Part shown: one piece after another, positions 1 to 6,683 of the stretch
Numbering within the stretch: the stretch's first letter is position 1
How the letters are laid out: each line of letters starts with the position of its first letter
From: Bacteroidales bacterium UBA3824
Lineage (GTDB): Bacteria; Bacteroidota; Bacteroidia; Bacteroidales; UBA3824
DNA: 9,267 nucleotides
NCBI GenBank assembly: GCA_002393195.1
Contig: DGIK01000168.1
Span: 1 to 9,267, forward strand
Direction of reading: 5' to 3'
Made by a program: the position numbers and the translations under genes
Notes under the pieces: generated by a model
Databases searched by the model: none
What the model was told of the DNA's origin: nothing
The model's input: only the letters and a program-made list of their open reading frames with translations

Positions 1-281
1 CCCGCCTTGTTGGTTTCCTCCTTCACGATTGGGCCGTCTGGTGGATTGAGGAAGTTGATGTAAAATTTGCCGTTGGGCGAGTGGAAGGTCTTGTCAGATT
101 TTTTCTTGCCACTATCGTCGGTAGTGGTTGTTGTGGTGGTGTTACCATTCTCGTCGGTGGTGGTAGTGGTGGTGGTAGTCGTGGAGTTGTTGTTGGTCTT
201 CTTGTTCTGGTAAGTGGTCTCCATGCAGCTTCCCAGCATCACTGCGCCGCACAATGCGGCTACAAAAAACAATCGTTTCAT
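1..281 (-). CDS. Thr-rich secreted lipoprotein, N-terminal part (runs off left edge)
   Basis: The gene starts with ATG at 279-281 and stays open for 93 codons to the window edge, so only the N-terminus is visible. Residues 1-19 form a type II signal peptide: basic start (MKRLFF), hydrophobic core, and lipobox LGSC with the lipidated cysteine at residue 19. The mature protein should therefore be membrane-anchored. After a short polar stretch come two runs of threonine (about residues 34-41 and 47-53) separated by DENGN, then a Lys/Ser/Asp-rich stretch and a segment beginning FHSPNGKFYINF that looks like the start of a folded domain. The Thr runs look like a flexible, possibly O-glycosylated spacer; Bacteroidota commonly glycosylate extracytoplasmic D-S/T motifs, but that is inference here. 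The downstream domain is cut off, so no function can be given. It is divergent from the gene at 467. Confidence 0.85.
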   Translation of the reverse strand, partial: MKRLFFVAALCGAVMLGSCMETTYQNKKTNNNSTTTTTTTTTDENGNTTTTTTTDDSGKKKSDKTFHSPNGKFYINFLNPPDGPIVKEETNKA

Positions 282-312
282 AGTATTAAAAATTTTATTG
301 GTTTTTTCTTTG

Positions 313-320
313 CAAATATA
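313..320 (-). promoter_or_regulatory. Bacteroidota -7 promoter box for the lipoprotein gene
   Basis: On the minus strand these bases read TATATTTG, a full match to the Bacteroidota TAnnTTTG element. It lies about 30 nt before the lipoprotein start codon. No clear TTTG -33 element is seen at the usual distance; the upstream DNA is simply A/T-rich. Confidence 0.5.
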
Positions 321-376
321 AGCAAAAATCTAAAAAAATAGTTTACTTTGCACTCAAATTAAAAAAAAACATTTCT

Positions 377-406
377 TTTGCCATTTTTCTTGTGGTATGA
401 AATTTG
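377..406 (+). promoter_or_regulatory. Possible promoter for the SPOR-like gene and nadD
   Basis: TTTG at 377-380 is followed after 18 nt by GAAATTTG (399-406). This is a near match to TTTG-N19/20-TAnnTTTG: the TTTG half of the -7 box is exact, but its TA is replaced by GA. It would give a leader of about 50 nt before the ATG at 467. Confidence 0.35.
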
Positions 407-466
407 CGCAAAGGTAATTTAGACAGAAAATTAAGTTCAACCCAACAATAACAAGACATACAAGCC

Positions 467-1075
467 ATGAAAAAAATTGTAAGGATATTTATAATGGCGT
501 TTGTGCTGTTGCTCACCTGCAACACACTCGGCGCCAAAGACATCGATTCTACTAAAATTGCCGTTGGCGAAATCAATGGTCCCGAACTCATCGACGACCG
601 CGAGCCGGAGCCTCCTGTATTTTGGTATTTTATCCGCATACGCCTCGACGGCAAAAAACGCGAGATAGAAATCACCGGTGGCGGCGGCAAAATTTCCTCC
701 GGCACCAAAAAGGCGTTCTCCAAGGCTGTTTGGTGGGGCATCGCACACCGTCAGATGGCGGTAGGTCCGTTCTACAGCGAGGCTGAAGCTCTGAACTCCA
801 AAATCTATTATAAGAAAAATCGCGACAAAATCAACGAACTCCCACAAGCCACCGCGCCAAGCACGATGCACTGGTTTGAGGTGCAGCTTACAGAATTGAA
901 AAGGCTCAATAGCTTTGAGTTTACGCACAGTCCGGCGGCGGTGTCGAGCGGCTCTGCCGAAACTTTCACTGACGCATTGTACGAGGGTCTTACCTTCCAG
1001 CGTCTTTCTATCGGCCCCTTCTGGGACTACACCCAGGCTGAGGAGGCTAAGACCATCTACCGTCTCAATGAGTAA
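467..1075 (+). CDS. Secreted protein with two tandem SPOR-like domains
   Basis: This 202-residue protein begins with a cleavable signal peptide (residues 1-23, ending LGA before KD), so it should act in the periplasm or outside the cell. The mature part contains the same unit twice, at about residues 51-116 and 134-200. Both copies share an aromatic start (FWYF / HWFE), an SSG[TS] motif, a W/Y-x-G segment, an [AI]-V/I-GPF motif (VGPF at 99-102, IGPF at 182-185) and a closing Ala-rich helix ending IY[YR]. The GPF followed by an Ala-rich helix resembles SPOR domains, which bind denuded peptidoglycan, but the match is by eye and the family is not certain. No Shine-Dalgarno is visible before the ATG, as usual in this phylum. 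The stop is 5 nt before nadD, so the two genes probably share a transcript; a functional link to NAD synthesis is not implied. Confidence 0.85.
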   Translation: MKKIVRIFIMAFVLLLTCNTLGAKDIDSTKIAVGEINGPELIDDREPEPPVFWYFIRIRLDGKKREIEITGGGGKISSGTKKAFSKAVWWGIAHRQMAVGPFYSEAEALNSKIYYKKNRDKINELPQATAPSTMHWFEVQLTELKRLNSFEFTHSPAAVSSGSAETFTDALYEGLTFQRLSIGPFWDYTQAEEAKTIYRLNE

Positions 1076-1080
1076 ACGAA

Positions 1081-1659
1081 ATGGCTGTTACTGGTCTATA
1101 TTTCGGCTCTTTTAACCCAATTCACAACGGGCATCTGATGCTCGCCAATTACCTCGTGGAAAATTCGGGACTGGATGCGCTGTGGTTTGTCATCAGCCCC
1201 CAAAACCCTTTCAAGACCAAGGAATCGCTCTTGCCCGATTATCAGCGGCTCGAACTTGTGAACCGTGCCATTGAGGGCTACAAAAAATTTGCGGCTTGCG
1301 ACATCGAATTTTCGATGCCCAAGCCGTCTTATACTATTGATACGCTCACTTATTTGGGCGAAAAATATCCCAAGCGCGAATTTGCCCTCATAATGGGCAC
1401 CGACAATCTCGACCGCCTCGACCGCTGGAAGAATTACGAGCAGATAATCAACAATCACAAGATAATCGTATTCCCCCGCAACGGCTCCGACGGCGGCGCA
1501 TTGCGCTCTCATCCCAATGTTAAAATAGTTGATACGCCTATAATAGAAGTGTCCAGCACCTTCATCCGCGAATCCATCCGCAACGGCAAGGACGTGAGGT
1601 TCTTTATGCCGGAGAAGGTTTTTGAGTATGTGGACGAGATGAATTTTTGGCGGAAGTAG
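1081..1659 (+). CDS. nadD: Nicotinate-nucleotide adenylyltransferase
   Basis: NadD joins ATP to nicotinate mononucleotide to give nicotinate adenine dinucleotide, the penultimate step of NAD synthesis, in the cytoplasm. The 192-residue length is normal for the family. The N-terminus has the nucleotidyltransferase signature GSFNPIHNGH (residues 9-18) with the HxGH phosphate-binding motif at 15-18. The MGTDN motif (105-109) followed by LDRW is the family's nicotinate-side segment, and SSTFIR (158-163) is the C-terminal ISSTxIR motif that binds the ATP phosphates. All key positions look intact. The ATG at 1081 is the natural start because the HxGH motif follows at the expected distance. It lies 5 nt after the SPOR-like gene and is followed by a strong terminator, so it ends the transcription unit. 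Confidence 0.96.
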   Translation: MAVTGLYFGSFNPIHNGHLMLANYLVENSGLDALWFVISPQNPFKTKESLLPDYQRLELVNRAIEGYKKFAACDIEFSMPKPSYTIDTLTYLGEKYPKREFALIMGTDNLDRLDRWKNYEQIINNHKIIVFPRNGSDGGALRSHPNVKIVDTPIIEVSSTFIRESIRNGKDVRFFMPEKVFEYVDEMNFWRK

Positions 1660-1778
1660 CAAGACCGCAGCGCCGACGACCTTGGCTTCCATTGCGCCAT
1701 GATTCGCGTAGGTAGTCCGAGCGGTGTATCCGGCAAGAAAAAATAAGAGTAAAGATTAGAGATTAAAGTTTTAAGATT

Positions 1779-1818
1779 AAAAAATCCGCGTTGTCTGAAA
1801 AGATGACGCGGATTTTTT
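1779..1818 (+). terminator. Intrinsic terminator after nadD
   Basis: A perfect 13-bp stem pairs 1779-1791 with 1806-1818 (GC-rich core TCCGCGT / ACGCGGA) around a 14-nt loop, and its 3' arm ends in six T. The A-run on the 5' side means it could also work on the minus strand. The 119 nt between the nadD stop and the stem contain no convincing gene. Confidence 0.85.
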
Positions 1819-1900
1819 GTTGTAAATGTATATGATTAAATAAAATTGCTGTATCGAAAAAAATGAGGTAAATATTTTTCTGCAATTGAAAAACATTTTT

Positions 1901-1908
1901 TAACTTTG
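1901..1908 (+). promoter_or_regulatory. -7 promoter box of the accessory operon
   Basis: TAACTTTG is an exact match to TAnnTTTG. It lies in a long A/T-rich stretch (1812-1900) with only a weak -33 candidate around 1875-1882. Transcription should begin near 1912, which puts the structured leader (to 2176) and the four-gene operon under this promoter. I see no other promoter before the ATG at 2180. Confidence 0.65.
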
Positions 1909-1925
1909 CCTGTACAAAATACAGG
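1909..1925 (+). promoter_or_regulatory. Palindrome across the predicted transcription start
   Basis: CCTGTA (1909-1914) and TACAGG (1920-1925) are perfect inverted repeats around a 5-nt CAAAA spacer, directly abutting the -7 box. Because it straddles the predicted start it is better explained as an operator for a dimeric regulator than as an RNA hairpin. A second small hairpin follows at once (GCGTT 1925-1929 / AACGC 1934-1938). Confidence 0.4.
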
Positions 1926-1944
1926 CGTTTGCTAACGCTTTGCT

Positions 1945-2046
1945 ATGACGCTTCGAGAACTTCGCAAATTCTTAACTAACTGTCAGATACAAAGCAACAG
2001 CGGATGTCCCTATGCGGATAAGTTATGTACTTTTTCCGTGCCGTAG
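1945..2046 (+). CDS. Possible 33-residue Cys-containing leader peptide
   Basis: An ATG at 1945 opens a 33-codon frame beginning MTLRELRKFL and ending with TAG inside the apical hairpin of the leader RNA. The peptide is protein-like: an amphipathic start followed by three cysteines (13, 21, 28), the second in a GCP motif, so a small metal-binding fold is conceivable. The frame starts at the base of the predicted rod and covers its entire 5' strand, so a translating ribosome would block the rod. No Shine-Dalgarno is present, and the region has a strong alternative explanation as structured RNA, so the frame could be chance. Confidence 0.3.
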   Translation: MTLRELRKFLTNCQIQSNSGCPYADKLCTFSVP

Positions 2047-2142
2047 CCGTATCACAGCGGCTACGGTTACGTGTTTGTATATAATAAAACGTGGGGCTTC
2101 GCGTTGCTCGTTCAGACAGTTAGGGCAATGCGAAGGCCTTCG

Positions 2143-2176
2143 AAGCGTGGACGGGTAATGGGTTCCACGCTTTTTT
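2143..2176 (+). terminator. Intrinsic terminator between leader RNA and operon
   Basis: AAGCGTGGA (2143-2151) pairs perfectly with TCCACGCTT (2164-2172) around a 12-nt loop, and T2171-T2176 forms the U-tract. The next ATG is at 2180, so the operon needs read-through or antitermination here. Bases 2143-2148 are shared with the basal helix of the rod, which makes the terminator conditional in principle. Confidence 0.8.
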
Positions 2177-2179
2177 ATT

Positions 2180-3367
2180 ATGAACGGCATATTAAAGTAC
2201 ATACAAGACAACAACGAAGAAAACATAACTTGCTATTCGTCAAGGAAATTCTCGTTGGACGAAAATATAAAGGACACCGTAGGTGAAAACTCCGACGCTG
2301 ACATCACGCCACAGTCGGAGCGTGGCGTTGTCGCAGAGGACGACCCACCGCAAGGTGAAACGGTAACAATTCCCGACAAATACATCAAAAATAAAAAACA
2401 TCCGTGGTTTAAATTTTTTCTTGACGGCTCTCGGCACGTCTATAAGGTGGACGATATGACAATCGGAGAAAAAATTTATCCTGTCCTCGCTGGTCAGTAT
2501 ATCGTTGGTTGTTGCCGTAGAGATGATAGGGACACATTAAAAAAAGAAAAACTTACATCGAAAATTGTTCTCTCGCTGCCAAAATGTTTTTATACGAAAC
2601 GAGGCAAAGCCGAAGATTTTGCAGCGGATTACTGCAACAAACTCAACGAATACCTGAGAACAGAAAACAAGTTTTTCGCCTCTCATCCTGATATACAAGT
2701 TGATAAAATCGTTTTTTACGACATTGACAAACTCGACGAGCAAGACCAAAACAAATACCGTAACAGTGGCATTTCAAAAATTCAAAACGAGATGACCGAC
2801 GAGGAGCAACGGATGGTTTCACGCCTTTGCAAAGAGAAAAAACTCAACGACGACAATTGGTTGATTAAAGATGGGTCATTGCAATACAACCCTCGATTTT
2901 CAAATATGGAGAGGTCAGATTTTAACGCTATGCGCACTAATTATCAAAGAGTTGTAGGCGTTTCAAAATCTTTCAAACCTGATTTGCTCAAAAACTCCAA
3001 AGGCGAGAAAATGGCACTGTCAATCATCAAACTTGAACCTTTTACACGTACTAAGGCATACGTCTATAAATCGGCGCAGTCTGACGGTCAGAAATTTGCA
3101 ATTTGGTATCTGCGTCTCAGGAAAAGCGATTTTAAAGAAACACCTTTTTCTGACATCGTAAAGTGTGAAATGGTCTTGATGGACGAAAACGACAAATTGT
3201 CGTCAGACGATATTAATTCAATAAGTGCGAATTTAATACAGGAAGCGTATCCCGTTTGTTACGGCAAAGACGCACGTTGGGCAAACCATCTTTACCCCGT
3301 GTATCTTACCGAAACATTCTGCAAATCAAATTATTTAAGCGACAACATCTTTTTAAGTCTGTTTTAA
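2180..3367 (+). CDS. NurA-like nuclease
   Basis: NurA enzymes are metal-dependent nucleases with an RNase H-like fold that work with the HerA translocase on DNA ends. This 395-residue protein shows the family landmarks in order: FLDGS (80-84, metal-binding Asp82), a second acidic motif KDGSL (230-234, Asp231), VGVSKS (259-264, Lys263), a YLRLRK strand (310-315) and a C-terminal segment around NHLYPVYL (369-376) whose His370 could be the family's catalytic His. Residues 1-75 are an acidic, low-complexity extension before the domain. The ATG at 2180 is the only reasonable start, since the next Met (93) lies inside the domain; it comes 4 nt after a terminator U-tract and has no Shine-Dalgarno. 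The HerA-like gene follows after 2 nt, the usual pairing, which supports the call. The family assignment is by motif and context only; the second family Glu is not identified with confidence. Confidence 0.8.
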   Translation: MNGILKYIQDNNEENITCYSSRKFSLDENIKDTVGENSDADITPQSERGVVAEDDPPQGETVTIPDKYIKNKKHPWFKFFLDGSRHVYKVDDMTIGEKIYPVLAGQYIVGCCRRDDRDTLKKEKLTSKIVLSLPKCFYTKRGKAEDFAADYCNKLNEYLRTENKFFASHPDIQVDKIVFYDIDKLDEQDQNKYRNSGISKIQNEMTDEEQRMVSRLCKEKKLNDDNWLIKDGSLQYNPRFSNMERSDFNAMRTNYQRVVGVSKSFKPDLLKNSKGEKMALSIIKLEPFTRTKAYVYKSAQSDGQKFAIWYLRLRKSDFKETPFSDIVKCEMVLMDENDKLSSDDINSISANLIQEAYPVCYGKDARWANHLYPVYLTETFCKSNYLSDNIFLSLF

Positions 3368-3369
3368 CT

Positions 3370-5016
3370 ATGGGAGAAAGAGTAATAGGCAAAGTTTCAG
3401 CAACGGAAAAAAATCCTTCCACGACGGAAGAATTTTACTTTTGGACTGACAAGAGAGAAATCCTCAGCCCTTTCGACATCGTGAAGGTAGAGCATTTTGA
3501 CAAGTCGGTTACATACGGCGTTATCGAGGAAATCAACCACGTAACCGATGCTCCAGGACATTTTACAAGTTATATTTCGAGCGATTTTGGCGATACCTCA
3601 GCCGAAATTGGAAATATGAATCGATTGGGCATCAACTACATAAAGGCTCGTGTGGTGTCAAATACCCACAACACCTACACTCCATTGCTCAACGGCAGTC
3701 AGGTAATGATATGCAGTGCAGCCGACATTCAGAATGCTCTTGGACTTAATGAGGTCAAGAATCCTATCGTTTGCGGTTATTTGCAAATGTACAAAGGCGA
3801 AGAGAGTCAAAAAGTAAAAGTAACTCTCAACGGTAATTTTCTAATTGGACCCGAAGGCGCACACTTAAACGTTTCAGGCATTTCGGGCTTGGCGGCAAAG
3901 ACCTCTTATTCGATGTTTTTGCTCAATGCTATCCAACAGAAATTTGGCGAAGACGTTGCAATGATTTTTTTCAACGTCAAGGGCAGGGATTTGTTGGCGA
4001 TTGACGAGCCTAATGATAGTCTTTCCAATGAAGACAAGTCTATTTACAAAACACTGGATTTGCAACCAGAAACATTCAAAAACGTTTTGTACTATTACCC
4101 GTACAACAACGAAACATCAAACAAAGTTTTGACCAATGCAACTCCCAACGATGTTGTAAAACAACAGACTGAGGGCAAGGCTTTCGCGTACAAATTCAAG
4201 TGCGAAAACTATCTCGACAAAATCGACTTGCTTTTGGCAAACGAGGACGATTCAACGGGAACAATGGAAAGTTGTGTCAACTTCATTGTTAACGAGCAAG
4301 GCAATTTCAAAAACATAAAAACTTGGAATAGCCTGATTGATACTGTGAAAGCCTATGCAAATGCAGCGGCGACAGGACAGAAAAACGAAATCCTTCCGTC
4401 ATCGTGGAAAAAATTTCTGCGCCTTATCAACAAAACCGTTGACCAACAGGGAGTTTTTCAAGACAATTTTACACCCGGCAAAGACAAAGATTTGACCGAG
4501 GTAATCAATTCGGAACTCAAAGGAGGACAGGTGATGGTGGTTGACATTACAAAACTCGACGACAACACGCAGAGTTTTGTTTTTGGCAGCGTAGCACGTG
4601 CAGTTTGGGAAATGAAATTCAGCACCGAGCGTAACAACATTCCAAAGAAGGTGATAATCTTCGTTGACGAACTGAACAAATACGCCTCGTCAGACACCCC
4701 GAAAAACTCACCTGTCTTGCACCAACTTTTGGACATTACCGAAAGGGGTCGTTCCTTGGGCATCGTATTGTTTTCGGTAGAGCAATTCCGCAGCGCAATC
4801 CACGACCGTGTAAAAGGCAACTGTGCAACGCATTGCTACGGTCGCACCAACGCCATCGAGATTTCCAAAGCCGACTACAAGTACATCCCCAACGTCTATA
4901 AAAATATGATGACGCGACTCCCTGCGGGCGAGTACATCATCTCAAATCCCGCCTTGCGGTCGCTTGTCAATGTGAAATTTCCGTACAACACTTACAAACA
5001 ATTTCCTAACGGCTAA
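3370..5016 (+). CDS. HerA/FtsK-superfamily DNA-pumping ATPase
   Basis: HerA proteins form hexameric rings that move DNA and feed a partner nuclease. I place the start at the ATG at 3370, 2 nt after the nuclease stop, giving 548 residues. The open frame extends upstream to 3256 but that part lies wholly inside the nuclease gene. Residues about 30-60 look like the N-terminal HAS beta-barrel of HerA. The P-loop is atypical, GISGLAAKTS (170-179): the usual Gly before Lys177 is Ala. Walker B is IIFVDEL (429-435, Asp433 and Glu434), followed by ITERGRSLG (456-464), whose arginines suit the intersubunit finger, and FSVEQF, then a GRT turn at 491-493. A region of about 200 residues between the P-loop and Walker B is poorly conserved to my eye. 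Next to a NurA-like gene, it most likely powers a shared nuclease-translocase complex. Confidence 0.85.
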   Translation: MGERVIGKVSATEKNPSTTEEFYFWTDKREILSPFDIVKVEHFDKSVTYGVIEEINHVTDAPGHFTSYISSDFGDTSAEIGNMNRLGINYIKARVVSNTHNTYTPLLNGSQVMICSAADIQNALGLNEVKNPIVCGYLQMYKGEESQKVKVTLNGNFLIGPEGAHLNVSGISGLAAKTSYSMFLLNAIQQKFGEDVAMIFFNVKGRDLLAIDEPNDSLSNEDKSIYKTLDLQPETFKNVLYYYPYNNETSNKVLTNATPNDVVKQQTEGKAFAYKFKCENYLDKIDLLLANEDDSTGTMESCVNFIVNEQGNFKNIKTWNSLIDTVKAYANAAATGQKNEILPSSWKKFLRLINKTVDQQGVFQDNFTPGKDKDLTEVINSELKGGQVMVVDITKLDDNTQSFVFGSVARAVWEMKFSTERNNIPKKVIIFVDELNKYASSDTPKNSPVLHQLLDITERGRSLGIVLFSVEQFRSAIHDRVKGNCATHCYGRTNAIEISKADYKYIPNVYKNMMTRLPAGEYIISNPALRSLVNVKFPYNTYKQFPNG

Positions 5017-5024
5017 AAAGAAAA

Positions 5025-6683
5025 ATGGCACATCAGACAAAAATAGGCAAGCATTTGATTGAAATGCTGATGTTCAATCTTTATGCTGACAACCGCGTAA
5101 TATACCGAGAGTATGTTCAAAATTCCTCGGATTCAATACATTTGGCAATCAAGCAAGGTATTTTGACACCCGAAGATGCCCATATTACCGTCCATATCGA
5201 AATGGGTAAAATATCCATTGAGGACAACGGTACGGGAATATCTGTAAACGATTCCGAAAGAATCCTAAAAGACATTGCCAACTCACAAAAAGACGAAAGT
5301 CAGGCGGGGCGTTTTGGAATCGGACGTCTGTCTGGCGGCGGCTACTGTAGGACACTCATCTTTGAAACCTCACTGAAAGGCGAGGACAAAAAGTCGATAT
5401 TACATTTTAATGTCGATAATATCCGGCAGATAATCAATGATCCTGACAATCAACCGTCAGCATCTGAAATTATCGATGAAAACACAACTTTTCGTGTTGA
5501 AAACGAAGATGCCAACCTTCATTATTTCAAAGTAACGCTAAAAGGCATTTTGCCTGAATATGCCAACATAATTTGCAATGAGCAACTTGTGACCGACTAT
5601 CTTAGGGAAGTTGCGCCTATTAAATTTGAGGCGTCGTTCAAGCATAACATTTTGGACTGTGAAATCGACAACGACGAAAATGCGGACGTCAGGGATTATT
5701 ACAACAATCTCGATTGTATCACTCTGACTGTCAACAACAAACTTGACATCCGCAAGCCATACAAAAGCAAAATTCAAAGCGCAAAAAACGACAAAATCGA
5801 ACACGTGCGTTTTTTTGTAATTAAAGACGCTCAATATGGTGATTTAGCGTGGGGATGGGCAGGAATAACTCCATTTTCGGAAGTTATCAAAGAGCCTGAC
5901 GACAATGCTGTTGTCGGATTCAGACTGCGTCTGCACAATATTCTGATTGGCACTAAAAACCATTTTGACGAACAACGTGTTTTCAAACAATCGCGCAGCA
6001 ACAAATATTTTGTTGGCGAAGTACACGTCATCAACAAGAACATAAAACCAACTCCTCAGCGCGATGATTTGGCACCTTCAAAAGAAACAATTTGTTTCTA
6101 CGATGGAATACGAAAATTGTTTTGCGATGAATTTGAACGTATCTACCAATCCGCCAACAACTTAAAAGTTGCGCTAAACAAATTCAATGAAGGTAAAATT
6201 AGCATTGACGAATTACGCGAAGAATACTCAAAGAAAAACAACAATCAATTCAAAAATCTCTTGGGCTACAAATACCTGTTGGATATTTACAACCCTAAAT
6301 TCGAGGAGATTTTCGCCAAAATTGCACCAAAGCCCGAAGTGCCTAAACCGCAACCGCCACAAACTCCTCAAATAGACGTGCAACAACCACCGCTGCCGTC
6401 CGAACAGCCGCAGACAGATTCTCCTGAACCGCCACAACCTCCGCAGCCCGAAACAACGCAGCCTGACCTGCCGCGTCAGAATCAGCCCGAATCGCCAAAA
6501 ACCGATGACAAAAAGTTGGAAAAATTGGAGAATCGAATTGGTGTGTCCAAGACGGCTGTCGTGGAAGAAATATTGAAAATTATCGATAAAAACTTCCAAA
6601 GTAACAAGAAAAAAGAAACTGTTGCAAATACTGCAAAAAAAATTAAAGCAATAATTCTCAGAGAATTAGGCAGGAAAAAATGA
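5025..6683 (+). CDS. Hsp90-like GHKL ATPase with proline-rich linker
   Basis: The 552-residue protein has a complete Bergerat (GHKL) ATP site at its N-terminus: the N box YREYVQNSSDS (27-37) with the Hsp90-type catalytic Glu29 and Mg-binding Asn33, the G1 box DNGTGI (67-72), and a glycine-rich lid GRFGIGRLSGGG (95-106). The DIANSQ segment before the lid and the KPTPQRDDL segment (341-349) fit Hsp90/HtpG-like proteins better than MutL or histidine kinases. Residues about 200-430 would be the middle domain. A Pro/Gln-rich linker of about 55 residues (435-492) follows, then a Lys-rich helical tail (495-552). HtpG lacks such a linker. It starts 8 nt after the ATPase gene and its stop overlaps the next start as ATGA, so it is translationally coupled to the radical SAM gene. 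It may be an ATP-driven conformational switch or chaperone for the cassette; its substrate is unknown. Confidence 0.82.
   Translation: MAHQTKIGKHLIEMLMFNLYADNRVIYREYVQNSSDSIHLAIKQGILTPEDAHITVHIEMGKISIEDNGTGISVNDSERILKDIANSQKDESQAGRFGIGRLSGGGYCRTLIFETSLKGEDKKSILHFNVDNIRQIINDPDNQPSASEIIDENTTFRVENEDANLHYFKVTLKGILPEYANIICNEQLVTDYLREVAPIKFEASFKHNILDCEIDNDENADVRDYYNNLDCITLTVNNKLDIRKPYKSKIQSAKNDKIEHVRFFVIKDAQYGDLAWGWAGITPFSEVIKEPDDNAVVGFRLRLHNILIGTKNHFDEQRVFKQSRSNKYFVGEVHVINKNIKPTPQRDDLAPSKETICFYDGIRKLFCDEFERIYQSANNLKVALNKFNEGKISIDELREEYSKKNNNQFKNLLGYKYLLDIYNPKFEEIFAKIAPKPEVPKPQPPQTPQIDVQQPPLPSEQPQTDSPEPPQPPQPETTQPDLPRQNQPESPKTDDKKLEKLENRIGVSKTAVVEEILKIIDKNFQSNKKKETVANTAKKIKAIILRELGRKK

Larger units (their letters stand above)
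1912..2176 (+). ncRNA. Long rod-shaped leader RNA with built-in terminator (attenuator candidate)
   Basis: Six nested helices can be read by eye: 1948-1957/2139-2148 (10 bp, one G-U), 1960-1966/2129-2135 (7 bp), 1976-1984/2115-2123 (9 bp, perfect), 1993-2010/2093-2108 (16 bp with bulged A1999 and T2005 and two G-U), 2022-2030/2077-2085 (9 bp, two G-U) and 2041-2049/2058-2066 (9 bp, perfect, 8-nt loop). Together they make one rod of about 60 bp spanning roughly 200 nt. A competing fold exists: 2097-2108/2124-2135 forms a local 12-bp hairpin, and 2143-2151/2164-2172 forms a terminator whose 5' arm overlaps the basal rod helix. That mutual exclusion is typical of attenuators and riboswitches. 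Its 3' end lies only 4 nt before the first operon gene. Alternatives are a free-standing small RNA (for example a 6S-type rod) with read-through into the operon, or an RNA component of the system. I recognise no named RNA family. Confidence 0.7.

Noticed and set aside
343..350. TTACTTTG as a plus-strand -7 box
   Set aside because: The second base of TA is wrong and no TTTG sits at the right distance; the 377-406 candidate is slightly better.
437..928. Long minus-strand open frame opposite the SPOR-like gene
   Set aside because: It is antisense to a protein with a signal peptide and domain repeats, and has no motifs of its own.
1096..1692. Minus-strand open frame of 198 codons opposite nadD
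   Set aside because: It mirrors nadD codons; nadD motifs are complete on the plus strand.
1745..1783. Repeated AAGATTA-like words after nadD
   Set aside because: The words are short, irregular and A/T-rich; most likely low-complexity spacer before the terminator.
2071..2286. GTG-started frame of 71 codons across the terminator and the start of the nuclease gene
   Set aside because: It is a basic, unnatural-looking product overlapping the rod RNA, terminator and a better-supported gene.
3256..3369. Upstream in-frame ATG that would add 38 residues to the HerA-like protein
   Set aside because: The extra part lies inside the nuclease gene in another frame and is Arg/Leu-rich, unlike the family; ATG 3370 directly follows the nuclease stop.
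6228..6599. Minus-strand Arg/Leu/Phe-rich frame opposite the proline-rich linker
   Set aside because: Its composition is the direct antisense of Pro/Gln codons.
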